Source: Sphingobium sp. CR2-8 (GTDB lineage Bacteria; Pseudomonadota; Alphaproteobacteria; Sphingomonadales; Sphingomonadaceae). Taken from it: a stretch of 64,000 bases of DNA. Of this stretch, positions 1 to 8,771 are shown in pieces. The notes beneath the pieces were generated by a model. That model did no database searches. It was not told the DNA's origin and saw nothing but the letters and a program-made list of their open reading frames with translations. The position numbers and the translations under genes were made by a program. The stretch spans positions 2,916,501 to 2,980,500 of the forward strand of contig NZ_JAYKZY010000002.1 in assembly GCF_035818615.1 (NCBI RefSeq), in the 5' to 3' direction. Each line of letters opens with the position of its first letter. Position 1 is the first letter of the stretch.

Positions 1-946
1 CAACCTCGATTCGACCAGTTTCGTGCATAAGGGCATACGCTATTTCGCTTGGGCGCAGCGCGAACCGGGCATCGAAACCAACAGCAACCTCTATATCGCC
101 AGGCTGGAATCGCCGCTCAAGCTGGGCAAGACGGTCACGCGCCTGACGGTCCCGACGCTCGATTGGGAAGTGCGCGGCTACAAAGTCGCCGAAGCGCCCG
201 CCGTCCTGCATCGCAACGGCCGCCTGTTCATGACCTATTCGGCCAGCGCCACCGATGCGCGCTATTGCCTGGGCCTGTTGACGGCAGACGAAAATGCGGA
301 CCTGCTGGATGCCAAGAGCTGGACCAAATCGCCCCAGCCGGTCTTCGTCAGCAACAAGGCGACCAGCGTCTATGGCCCCGGCCACAACAGCTTCACGGTG
401 GATGAGCAGGGCCGGGACATGCTGGTCTATCATGGCCGCGATTATGAAACGATCCAAGGCGATCCGCTGCTCAACCCCGATCGCCACACCCGTGTCCAGC
501 GCCTCTATTACACCGCCGACGGCACGCCCGATTTCGGCGTGCCCGTGGGCAATGGCCCGCTGCCCGAACGCTTCATTTCCGCCGCCGACCCGACGCGCCT
601 GCTGGCCCATGACGGCGCCAGCCTGCTGGCCGGCAACCCGGCGCTGGCCCAGACCCAGTTCCGCCAGACACAGGGCCGGGCCGGCAAGCAAAGCGTGATG
701 CTGTCCCCCATCCTGCTGCCCGACCATTATCTGGTCGCGAAAAAGGATGGGTCGGTGACGCTGGAACAGGACAGCAAGAGCGCCGACTTCGCCCTGCGCA
801 GCCAGTTCGTACGGCTGGAAGACAAGGCCGGCGGTCAGTTGCGCTTCGCCGCCATCTCCGCCCCCGGCAAGGCGCTGGGCCTGGCGGACGGTCAGGTTCG
901 CCTCGTCCCCAGTCGCGACGCCAGCGCATATTGGCGCGCCGACTGA
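1..946 (+). CDS. GH43-family glycosidase with C-terminal AbfB-like domain (5' end outside window)
   Basis: The reading frame is open at the left edge (codons for NLDSTSFVHKG precede the first internal GTG), so this is the C-terminal part of a longer protein. The visible part has features of GH43 arabinan/xylan hydrolases: an EAPAVLHRNGRLFMTYS strand, GPGHNSF and YHGRDY blades, and NPDRHTRVQ near the end of the propeller. The last ~120 residues (from about DPTRLLAHDG) read like a beta-trefoil arabinose-binding AbfB domain. It is predicted to be secreted or periplasmic and to cleave arabinose- or xylose-containing side chains. A TonB-dependent receptor and a second secreted glycosidase follow on the same strand, which suggests a polysaccharide utilisation locus. 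The family call is firm; the exact substrate is inference. Confidence 0.8.
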   Translation, partial: NLDSTSFVHKGIRYFAWAQREPGIETNSNLYIARLESPLKLGKTVTRLTVPTLDWEVRGYKVAEAPAVLHRNGRLFMTYSASATDARYCLGLLTADENADLLDAKSWTKSPQPVFVSNKATSVYGPGHNSFTVDEQGRDMLVYHGRDYETIQGDPLLNPDRHTRVQRLYYTADGTPDFGVPVGNGPLPERFISAADPTRLLAHDGASLLAGNPALAQTQFRQTQGRAGKQSVMLSPILLPDHYLVAKKDGSVTLEQDSKSADFALRSQFVRLEDKAGGQLRFAAISAPGKALGLADGQVRLVPSRDASAYWRAD

Positions 947-978
947 CGCTGCCAAGTCTGACTAATGAACGAACAACA

Positions 979-1014
979 GGGGCCGGTTGCCGTGCGCAAT
1001 CGGCCCCTTTTTCT
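979..1014 (+). terminator. Rho-independent terminator after the GH43 gene
   Basis: GGGGCCGGTTGC (979-990) pairs with GCAATCGGCCCC (996-1007) with one G-T wobble. A T-rich run follows immediately. It lies 33 bases after the GH43 stop, so the receptor downstream probably has its own promoter. Confidence 0.85.
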
Positions 1015-1080
1015 AATTTTCGCCGCTTTACCCTAGGGAATACTCTATTTTCCTAAGATGCGGCATAAATGTCACTGGCA

Positions 1081-1095
1081 TCCCAATTCGTGGGA
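1081..1095. promoter_or_regulatory. Inverted repeat upstream of the TonB receptor (candidate operator)
   Basis: TCCCA-ATTCG-TGGGA is a perfect 5-bp inverted repeat 102 bases before the receptor ATG, in the only intergenic space that can hold its promoter. Sugar-responsive repressors often act at such sites. No regulator gene is visible next to it, so this is a weak prediction. Confidence 0.3.
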
Positions 1096-1196
1096 GCGAA
1101 CCCCAAATTTCCGCTTGCGATTCATTTGTCGGAGCAATAATTAGTCAGAGTAATTCACGCATGGCGTAATCGCCAGCTTCCGGGGAGGATATCCAA

Positions 1197-4046
1197 ATGG
1201 CAATCAAGCCGATCACACTCGCTTCCGCTTCCATCTTCGCACTCATGCTGGCTGGCACCGCACAGGCGCAGGACACGACCGCCCCGCAGCCGCAGGCCGC
1301 GCAGGGCAGCGACGAAGCCGCCGACATCGTCGTGACCGGCGTCCGCGCCTCGATCGTGGGCGCGTTGAACGTCCGCAAGAATTCCACTCAGATCGTCAAT
1401 TCGATCGTGTCGGAAGATGTCGGCAAGCTGCCCGACAACAATGTCATCGAAGCGCTCCAGCGCGTCACCGGTGTTCAGGTCACGAACCGCACGGGGGGCG
1501 AAGCGGCAGGTATTTCGATCCGCGGCCTGACCGATGCGCTGACGACCCTCAACGGCCGCAACATCTTCACCGCTGCGGGGCAGGCCTTCTCGCTTCAGGA
1601 TATTTCGGCGAACCTCGTCAACCGCGTCGACGTGTTCAAGACACGCTCGGCCGATCAGATCGAAACCGGCCTCGCTGGACAAGTCGATGTTCAGACGCGC
1701 CGTCCGTTCGATTTCGACGGTTTCGCCATTTCGGGCCTGGCGCGCGGCATCTATAATGAGCAGGCCGACACCTATAATCCGAACGTAGCACTGCTGGTCA
1801 GCGACCGCTGGGAAACCGGCATCGGCGACATCGGCATTCTGGTGAATGGCAGCTACACTCGCACCAAATATCGCGATCAGACAGTGACGGCGGGCGCGCT
1901 GGTGCCCTTCGCCACGCTAACGCCTTCCGCAGGTACAGGCCTGACTGGTTTCCAGCGCATTTTCCCGGCTGGCCGGAACCCGGTTACAGGCGCGTATATT
2001 CGTGGCCCAGGCGCTGGTGAATGGACCCCCGGTCTGGATCGCGGCCTGTCCACCGCCGCCGGTTCCTCGATGCTCGTCAACGGCATTTCCACGCCCTATT
2101 GGCTCTCGCGCGACGCCGTGTTCAGCTCCGATCTCTATGGCAAGCGCGAGCGTCCGTCCTTCAACGTTGCGCTGCAATGGGCGCCCAACGCCAGCTCGGT
2201 CTATACGGCTGAGGTCTTCTATGCCGGATTCCGCGGCGAAACCTTCAACAGCCTGCAATTCAGCTTCGTCGATTTCTGGGACAATCCGCAGGCGCCGACG
2301 CTGTATGAAGGCACCAACATCGTCAAATCGCGCGTTGCCAACAACGTCTATGGCTTCAACAGCGGAGACTATAACAAGTCTAAGACGGATAGCTTCGTCT
2401 ATGCGCTGAACGGCAAGTGGGACTTGGGCGATCGCGGCAAGATCGTGGGCGACATCGCCTATCAGACCAGCACGGTGAAATCTTCCTTCCTCGCCATGCG
2501 GACAGAGCGCGCGAGCACCCGGAACTCTATCAACGTCGATTTCAACGCTGGCGGCGGCATCCCCTCGTTCCACTTCAATGACGACAGCGTGCTGACCAAT
2601 CCGGCCCTCTGGAACGTCGCGCAATTTTACGACAACGCCAATCGCGACAAGGGCAGCGCCATCACCGGCACGCTCGACGGCTACTACACCTGGGATGAAG
2701 GCTTCATCCGCCAGATCAAGGCCGGTATCCGCATAGACCAGCGCAAGGCGTCGACGTCCGTGCGGACGCAGGATGCAGGCGCGCCGCGGGCACGCACCAC
2801 GCTTGCAGGCCTTGGCACGGACGCCGCCTTCACCAACAAGGATTTCTATCAGGGCGGTGCCGATGTGCCGACCAGCTGGACCCTGCCCAGCGGTTACTGG
2901 CTGCACGACAATGCCGACACGGTGCGTGGCCTCTACGGCCTGCGGACGGCGGACCAGCTGTCGCTCCAGCGCGTGTTCAACATCGACGAAAGCACCATCG
3001 CCGCCTATCTCCAGGCCGATGGCGAAGTGTCGATCTTCGGTCGCCCGCTTAAGCTCCAGGGCGGCGTGCGCTATGTCACCGTCGATACCGACTATGACTT
3101 CTTCGACCGCTATAATGGTGGCGCACAGACAAGCGTGTCGCGCGGGTCGGACAAGTTCCTGCCCAGCTTCACGGCGCGCTACGAGATTTTCGACAATCTG
3201 CGCGTGCGCTTCAACTATGGCGAAACCCTGCGTCGGCCCAACTTCACCGACATCAATCCCAATTATAATCTGGTCGGCGACCTGACCAACCTTGGCTATG
3301 GCAGCGGTACGGCAGGCACGGCGTCGCTCAACCCGACTCATTCCAAGAATATCGACGTGGCGCTGGAATGGTATTTCGAGCGGAACAGCGCGATCACCGC
3401 GACGGCTTTCCGTCGTAAGATCAGTGGGCTAGTCGTGCCGCTGACGGTGCAGGAATTCATTCCCAACAATGGCATCGTGGCGGGCGCGACCAATAATTTC
3501 GCCATCACGCGGCCCGTCAACGCGTCGGACGGCGTGCTCAAGGGCATCGAACTGGGCCTGACCTACTTCCCGTCCTACCTGCCCAGCGTCCTCAACGGCC
3601 TGGGCTTCGTAGGCAGCGTCACGATCCTTGATTCCAAGCAGAATATTCCGCAGTCGGATTCGGCAGGCAATATCACTGGCCAGTCGACCTCGTCCTTCTT
3701 CGGCGTATCGGACCTCAGCTACAACGCCACTCTCGCTTATGACAACGGCCCTATCGGGGCGCGCCTGTCCTATATCTGGCGCAAGGAGTTCCTGGCGAAC
3801 AACGAAGCCCGTCTGTTCGCCAACCCGATCGGTGTATGGCGCAACCCGGAAAAGAGCCTGGACCTTCAGCTCACCTGGAACGTCAACGATCGCCTGGGCG
3901 TGACCTTCGACGCGGTGAACCTGACCAAGTCGAAACAGCAGACATATTATAAGTTTGAGGATGTCGGCGGGCCGGATCAGTTCAACCTCGGCACCACCCT
4001 GCTATCGCGCACCTTCGCGCTGGGTGTCCGCTACACCTTTAAATAA
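1197..4046 (+). CDS. TonB-dependent receptor (Xanthomonas-Caulobacter type)
   Basis: This 949-residue outer-membrane receptor imports a ligand, probably oligosaccharides, using TonB energy. It starts with a signal peptide ending near AQAQ (residues 20-25). A TonB-box-like DIVVTGVRAS follows, then a plug domain with SEDVGKLPDNNVIEALQRVTGVQV, typical of the large TonB-Xanth-Caul subfamily. The rest forms the beta barrel and ends in LGVRYTFK, the usual aromatic-containing last strand. GGAGG at 1184-1188 lies 8 bases before the ATG. It sits between two glycosidase genes, which supports glycan uptake. The ligand cannot be read from sequence; arabino-oligosaccharides are a guess from the GH43 neighbour. 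Confidence 0.92.
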   Translation: MAIKPITLASASIFALMLAGTAQAQDTTAPQPQAAQGSDEAADIVVTGVRASIVGALNVRKNSTQIVNSIVSEDVGKLPDNNVIEALQRVTGVQVTNRTGGEAAGISIRGLTDALTTLNGRNIFTAAGQAFSLQDISANLVNRVDVFKTRSADQIETGLAGQVDVQTRRPFDFDGFAISGLARGIYNEQADTYNPNVALLVSDRWETGIGDIGILVNGSYTRTKYRDQTVTAGALVPFATLTPSAGTGLTGFQRIFPAGRNPVTGAYIRGPGAGEWTPGLDRGLSTAAGSSMLVNGISTPYWLSRDAVFSSDLYGKRERPSFNVALQWAPNASSVYTAEVFYAGFRGETFNSLQFSFVDFWDNPQAPTLYEGTNIVKSRVANNVYGFNSGDYNKSKTDSFVYALNGKWDLGDRGKIVGDIAYQTSTVKSSFLAMRTERASTRNSINVDFNAGGGIPSFHFNDDSVLTNPALWNVAQFYDNANRDKGSAITGTLDGYYTWDEGFIRQIKAGIRIDQRKASTSVRTQDAGAPRARTTLAGLGTDAAFTNKDFYQGGADVPTSWTLPSGYWLHDNADTVRGLYGLRTADQLSLQRVFNIDESTIAAYLQADGEVSIFGRPLKLQGGVRYVTVDTDYDFFDRYNGGAQTSVSRGSDKFLPSFTARYEIFDNLRVRFNYGETLRRPNFTDINPNYNLVGDLTNLGYGSGTAGTASLNPTHSKNIDVALEWYFERNSAITATAFRRKISGLVVPLTVQEFIPNNGIVAGATNNFAITRPVNASDGVLKGIELGLTYFPSYLPSVLNGLGFVGSVTILDSKQNIPQSDSAGNITGQSTSSFFGVSDLSYNATLAYDNGPIGARLSYIWRKEFLANNEARLFANPIGVWRNPEKSLDLQLTWNVNDRLGVTFDAVNLTKSKQQTYYKFEDVGGPDQFNLGTTLLSRTFALGVRYTFK

Positions 4047-4054
4047 GTGCCCGA

Positions 4055-4134
4055 TGGGGCGCGGCGTCTCCTCGCCGTGCCCCATATCATGGCGGCCGTA
4101 TCGGGACCCTCTCCAGTCCCGGCACGGCCGCCAT
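4055..4134 (+). promoter_or_regulatory. Two tandem strong hairpins between receptor and glycosidase
   Basis: Hairpin 1: 4055-4067 pairs with 4074-4086 over 13 bp (one G-T), loop of 6. Hairpin 2: 4089-4099 pairs with 4124-4134, with an inner stem CGGGAC/GTCCCG (4102-4107 with 4116-4121). Neither has a good T-run; hairpin 2 is followed by ATATTTATTT. They could be an attenuator or mRNA-stabilising element that keeps receptor mRNA in excess of the downstream glycosidase message. Confidence 0.6.
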
Positions 4135-4157
4135 ATTTATTTGGAAGGAGGATGACG

Positions 4158-6200
4158 ATGCGCGCGATGAGGATGCTTCTGCTGGCCGGGGCCGCGATGA
4201 TCGGGATCGGCGCCGCGTCTCCCCCGCCCCCCGCCACGCTCGACACCGCCGCCATAGCCACGCAGCGTTTCGGCAACGATGCGCCTTGGTATGAACACCG
4301 CATCCCCTTCTTCGAATCGGCCGATCCCCAAATCGACGCCGTCTATTATTATCGCTGGCAGCTCTATCGCGGCCATCAGCGCGATCTGGGCGCGGAAGGC
4401 TATATCACCACCGAATTTTTCGATGATGTCGACTGGCAGCGCCACCCCTATGCCAGCCTGAACGATGCCAGTGGGTTCCACATAGGCGAGGGACGCTGGC
4501 TCAATGACCGGCGTTTCGCGGACGACTATATCAATTTCATGTATGGCAGCGGTGGCAACGACCGCCACTTTACCGATCATATGGCGGACTCGGTCTGGGG
4601 CCGTTACCTGGTCGATGCCGAACGTCGCGATGCCCTGAAGCATCTGCCCGTCATGAACCACATCTATCGGCTGTGGGACGACAAGTACGACTTCGACAAG
4701 GGGCTGTATTTCGTGGAGCCGCTGCTCGACGCCACCGAATATACCGTCTCCTCGATCGACGCGTCGGGCGGCAAGGACGGATTTCGGGGCGGCAATGCGT
4801 TCCGCCCTTCGATCAACAGCTATATGTTCGCCAATGCCCGCGCCCTGTCGCGCATGGCCGACATGGCGGGCGACAAGCCACTCGCCGCCGCCTATGCCGC
4901 CCGCGCCGACGCCCTGCAAAAGCGCGTCCTCGCCGACCTGTGGAGCGACAGGCTCAGCCACTTCATCGACCGTCACCAGTCGCGCAAGAACCCGTTCGTC
5001 AACTATTGGGAGCCGATCCGTAACCGCGAACTGGTCGGCTATCTCCCGTGGATGTTCGACCTCGTCCCCGACGATGCGCAATATGCCGCCGCCTGGGCGC
5101 ATCTGCTCGACCCCGCCTCGCTGGCCGGTAAGGCGGGCATGCGCACGGTCGAGGCCAGTTACGAATATTATATGCGGCAATATCGCTATCTGGGCGACGC
5201 GCCGGAATGCCAGTGGAACGGCCCCGTCTGGCCTTATCAGACGACGCAGGTGCTGCACGGCATGGCCAATCTGCTCGACCATGCCCGGCAGACCGGCCCC
5301 GTCACCCGCAGCGCCTATATGCGGCTGCTGCGCCAATATGCCGCGCTCCATTATCAGGGCGTCGGTCGGGATAGGCGCCTGGATATCGAGGAGGATTATC
5401 ACCCGGAGACCGGCAAGCCGATCGTCGGCCTCGACCGCAGCCACCATTATTTCCATTCGGGTTTTAACGACCTGATCCTGACCGGCCTGGTCGGCATCCG
5501 CCCGCGCGCCGACGACATGCTGGAAGTGAACCCACTGCTCCCCGATGCGCGCGATCCGCAGGCGCTCGCCTGGTTCCGGGTGCAGGACGTGCCCTATCAC
5601 GGCCACAAGGTCGCGGTGACGTGGGACGCAGACGGCCGCCATTACGGCCGGGGCAAGGGGCTGGCGATCGAAGTGGACGGCAGGGAAGTCGCACGGCGCG
5701 ACACGCTGGGCCGCATAGAGGTTCCGATCGACCGCGCGCCCACACCCGCCATCGCCCGTCCGATCAACCTCGCCGTACAACTGGTGCGCGGGCAATTCCC
5801 GATGGGATCGACGTCCAGCAATAGCGACATCGAAAATGTCCATGATGCGATCGACGGCCGCACCTGGTTCTTCCGGGAACTGCCCAATGGCTGGTCGTCC
5901 GCACCCTCTCCGGCGCAACAATGGTATGCCATCGACCTTGGCAAGCCGACCGACCTCGCCCGCGCCGAACTGGCCTTCTTCGCCGACGGCGAGGGCTTCG
6001 CCGCCCCGCAAGGCTATCGGCTCCAAGCGTGGGTCGATGGAGACTGGCGTGACATCGCCGCGCCAAAGGGCAGCCCGGTCGCCAACGGCGTGACCGATGT
6101 CCGCTGGCCGAAGCTTCAGACCAGCAAGGTCCGCCTGCTCTTCACCCAGCCCCAGGGCAAGGCGACCCGCCTCGCCGAATTCAAGCTGTTTGCGCAATAA
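4158..6200 (+). CDS. Secreted MGH1/GH63-like glycosidase with C-terminal F5/8 type C domain
   Basis: This is predicted to be a periplasmic or secreted (alpha/alpha)6-barrel glycoside hydrolase of 680 residues. A signal peptide covers roughly residues 1-22. The catalytic domain (about 30-500) contains DSVWGRYL, WDDKYDFDKG, NAFRPSINSYMFANA and QWNGPVWPYQTTQ, seen in MGH1-like and GH63-like enzymes. The last ~140 residues (from INLAVQLVRG) form a discoidin/F5-8C-like carbohydrate-binding module. The start was chosen at 4158 because AAGGAGG (4145-4151) lies 6 bases ahead; the ATG at 4152 is too close to it. It follows the TonB receptor by 111 bases across two hairpins and probably works with it in glycan use. 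The substrate is unknown. Confidence 0.82.
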   Translation: MRAMRMLLLAGAAMIGIGAASPPPPATLDTAAIATQRFGNDAPWYEHRIPFFESADPQIDAVYYYRWQLYRGHQRDLGAEGYITTEFFDDVDWQRHPYASLNDASGFHIGEGRWLNDRRFADDYINFMYGSGGNDRHFTDHMADSVWGRYLVDAERRDALKHLPVMNHIYRLWDDKYDFDKGLYFVEPLLDATEYTVSSIDASGGKDGFRGGNAFRPSINSYMFANARALSRMADMAGDKPLAAAYAARADALQKRVLADLWSDRLSHFIDRHQSRKNPFVNYWEPIRNRELVGYLPWMFDLVPDDAQYAAAWAHLLDPASLAGKAGMRTVEASYEYYMRQYRYLGDAPECQWNGPVWPYQTTQVLHGMANLLDHARQTGPVTRSAYMRLLRQYAALHYQGVGRDRRLDIEEDYHPETGKPIVGLDRSHHYFHSGFNDLILTGLVGIRPRADDMLEVNPLLPDARDPQALAWFRVQDVPYHGHKVAVTWDADGRHYGRGKGLAIEVDGREVARRDTLGRIEVPIDRAPTPAIARPINLAVQLVRGQFPMGSTSSNSDIENVHDAIDGRTWFFRELPNGWSSAPSPAQQWYAIDLGKPTDLARAELAFFADGEGFAAPQGYRLQAWVDGDWRDIAAPKGSPVANGVTDVRWPKLQTSKVRLLFTQPQGKATRLAEFKLFAQ

Positions 6201-6275
6201 CGAAGCGGCGGCCAAGGAACCGGGCGTCGTCGCGCCCAGGCGAAGGCCCGGCCCGCCGGACGATAGATAACCCCT

Positions 6276-7045
6276 CTATTGCGTGGTCGCCAAAGAATTG
6301 GCATCGCGCGCGGCATTCAGAAAAGGCTGGACCCGCAACCGGGGGAAGACATCCTCGATCGGCTTGGTATCGGGCAGGATATAGACATATCCCCCCTTCC
6401 TGCGAAACAGCGGGCTGACCTTGGCATAGAAGGCCTTGGGCACGTTGATGCAGCCGAAAGTGATGCGGTTGTCGTCTATTTCGGGGACAGCATCCGCTCC
6501 TTGCGCTTCTCCTTGGGATTGCCCGGCGGGATGGTGTGCAGCGCGACGGAGGTCGCATAATCGACCCACAAGACCCGCTGCTTGCCCGCCGCCACGCCGA
6601 ATTTCGCCAGATAACGCCCGGCAGGCGTCGTCTTTTCCGCCGGTCCGATCTCCGACAGGCTTTTGCTGCCGATGCCGGGCGTCGCGTCATCTCCCGGCAT
6701 GATGCCGATCAGCACCGGCCCATGGGCCAGCAGCTTGCCCTTGGCATCATAGAGGAAGGCGGCGGCCGACGGCTTGTCGATGATGATGTAGGGCAACGCG
6801 CGATTGTCCCGCGCGCTCATCACCCAGTCGGCGACCCGCGTGGCGGATGCCGACAGTTCCGGCGCGGGTGCGTCTTGGGCTGTCACGGCATCTGGCTTGG
6901 CTGCCTTGGACTTGGCGGCCTTGGGCTTGATGGCAGCGGGCTTGGCGGTGCTCCGCTTGGCCGTGGCCGGACGACGGTCGGCCGCCTGAGCGGGCGTGGA
7001 CACGGTGAGCGCAAGCGCCATCAGCGCCAGAAAAGCAGGAATCAT
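6276..7045 (-). pseudogene. L,D-transpeptidase (YkuD), split by a 1-base frameshift
   Basis: L,D-transpeptidases cross-link peptidoglycan or attach lipoproteins to it in the periplasm. The first frame (from ATG 7045) has a signal peptide, an Ala/Lys-rich linker and the YkuD core up to VALHTIPPGNPKEKR, then stops near 6476. The other frame carries the rest, including the catalytic-cysteine motif RITFGCINVP and the C-terminus ending at 6276. The break is at G4 on the plus strand (6483-6486); one more base gives RMLSPEIDDNRITFGCINVP, exactly what the family expects. The gene is therefore probably intact in the organism and the break a homopolymer error. The YkuD identification is secure. Confidence 0.85.
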
Positions 7046-7118
7046 GCAGGGCAAAACTCAAAAAAGGGCCGACGCGAAGGAAAGCGCCGACCCGTATAGC
7101 AGATAGCCGTCTGCGACC

Positions 7119-7421
7119 TTAGTTGCGAGCGCGCTTGCGCTGGGCCTGCTGCAATTGCTGCTCGACCCCGTCGACGCGGCCGTTCAATTGTTCCAGCCGC
7201 TGGCTGTTCTGCTGCGCCTGGCCGGACGCCGACCGCGCTTCGGCCAGGGCCTGCTGGGCGGTGCCATCGGTAGTCTGCAATTTCGCGTCGAGCGCATCCA
7301 CGCGCTGGTTCACGGTGGCGACCTGTTCGCGGACGAACCCCTTCGTGGCGCAGCCACCCAAGCCCATCGAGCCAATCAAAACCACGGCAAGCGGGGCCAT
7401 TTTCGTCAGAGACGGCGACAT
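7119..7421 (-). CDS. Small coiled-coil lipoprotein
   Basis: This is a 100-residue predicted lipoprotein. The signal peptide ends in a lipobox LGGC, with the lipidated Cys near residue 24. The mature part is polar and helical (VNQRVDALDAKLQ, SQRLEQLNGRVDGVEQQL), so it probably forms an Lpp-like coiled coil under the outer membrane. An AGGAGA ribosome site precedes the ATG. It lies upstream of the L,D-transpeptidase on the same strand, and some L,D-transpeptidases anchor such lipoproteins to peptidoglycan. A functional link is plausible but inferred; no C-terminal Lys anchor is obvious. Confidence 0.7.
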   Translation of the reverse strand: MSPSLTKMAPLAVVLIGSMGLGGCATKGFVREQVATVNQRVDALDAKLQTTDGTAQQALAEARSASGQAQQNSQRLEQLNGRVDGVEQQLQQAQRKRARN

Positions 7422-7943
7422 ATTTTTCTCCTGATGGTCAATAAACCGTCATGTTTCCAAGCTCAGCGCAGAGCGGCGGACAACGCGATTCTGTCCGGCT
7501 GTGCATGACGCCAGTCGAACGGAGCCTTGAGCGAAGTTACGCTATTCCGCCAAAAACGCGCCTGAATTCCACATGAACCCGTAACGGTTTTCCCACTTCC
7601 ACTGGTCCGACTCCAGCAACAATCTGTCGCCACCAGACATAAAGCGTCGCCGCCGAATCACCGTGATTCGCTGGCGAAGCGCGGTGCGGACTGCCGCCAG
7701 CTAACAGGTGCGCCAGCCGGTCGCACCGATGACCAACGGTTCGCTCCCGGCGGGCAGACCTGGAATAGGCGCCCGGACCGGCGCTGTCGCACTGGGACTG
7801 GTGAAAGCCTCCGTCGACCGGCAAGCCCCTATCACCATTTTCCCCTTGCTCCGGCGGCAATCCCATGCACAAAGCTTGCCAACTGCCGTACGCGTTCCGG
7901 CGTTTAAGGGATGCTTAGTCAAACGGCTGCAAGGACAAGACGC
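7422..7943. other. 520-base region with no supported gene
   Basis: No open frame here has ribosome-site support or a recognisable product. It must hold the promoters of the divergent lipoprotein gene and lptB. The 15-bp palindrome GAATCAC-C-GTGATTC at 7655-7669 is the only clear structured element. In many proteobacteria lptC and lptA sit just upstream of lptB; they are not here. Confidence 0.5.
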
Positions 7944-8726
7944 ATGGACGACGTGATGACCCCGGAACGGACGGCGCAACGCCCGCAAATCCCGCATGAA
8001 GTGAGCGACGGCCTGTCGGTCATTTCCATCGCCAAAAGCTATGACAAGCGCGTCGTCCTGTCCGACGTGTCGCTGACCGTGGGCAAGGGAGAGGTCGTCG
8101 GCCTGCTCGGCCCCAATGGCGCGGGCAAAACGACCTGCTTCTATTCGGTCATGGGCCTGGTGCGCCCCGATCATGGGCGCATCGTGCTGGACGGCCAGGA
8201 CATCACCAACCTGCCCATGTACCGCCGCGCCATATTGGGCCTGGGCTATCTGCCGCAGGAAACCTCCATCTTTCGCGGCATGACCGTGGCGCAGAATATC
8301 AGCGCGGTGCTGGAACTGGCAGAACCGGACAAGGCCGCCCGCGAAGCGCGGCTCGAACAGCTGCTCACCGAATTCGGCCTCGCCCGCCTGCGCAATTCGG
8401 CCGCGATGGCGCTGTCGGGCGGCGAACGCCGCCGCTGCGAAATCGCCCGTGCGCTGGCCGCCAACCCCTCGATCGTGCTGCTGGACGAGCCTTTCGCGGG
8501 TATCGATCCGCTCTCGATCGCCGACATTCGCGATCTTGTGAAGGATTTGAAGACGCGCGGCATCGGCGTCCTCATCACCGACCATAATGTCCGCGAAACG
8601 CTGGAAATCGTCGATCGCGCCTGCATCATCTATGGCGGGCAGGTTCTCTTTGCCGGCAATCCGACCGAACTGGTCGCCAATGCCGACGTCCGCCGCCTCT
8701 ATCTGGGCGAGAATTTCCAGCTTTGA
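7944..8726 (+). CDS. lptB: LPS export ABC transporter ATP-binding protein LptB
   Basis: LptB is the cytoplasmic ATPase of the LptB2FG complex that pulls lipopolysaccharide from the inner membrane towards the outer membrane. The 260-residue protein has Walker A GPNGAGKTT, Q-loop YLPQETSIF, signature LSGGERRR and Walker B IVLLDEPFAGIDP, followed by the switch His in ITDHN. PQETSIFRGMTV is typical of LptB. Start 7944 was preferred over ATG 7911 because AAGGA (7931-7935) is well spaced to it. rpoN follows 45 bases downstream on the same strand, the usual lptB-rpoN linkage. Confidence 0.95.
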   Translation: MDDVMTPERTAQRPQIPHEVSDGLSVISIAKSYDKRVVLSDVSLTVGKGEVVGLLGPNGAGKTTCFYSVMGLVRPDHGRIVLDGQDITNLPMYRRAILGLGYLPQETSIFRGMTVAQNISAVLELAEPDKAAREARLEQLLTEFGLARLRNSAAMALSGGERRRCEIARALAANPSIVLLDEPFAGIDPLSIADIRDLVKDLKTRGIGVLITDHNVRETLEIVDRACIIYGGQVLFAGNPTELVANADVRRLYLGENFQL

Positions 8727-8771
8727 GATGAGACACGCGCGCACCCTTCCTGTTGATCGGGACGCGCACTG

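Noticed and set aside
4137..6215. 692-codon minus-strand open frame
   Set aside because: Antisense to the glycosidase, whose signal peptide and domains are clear.
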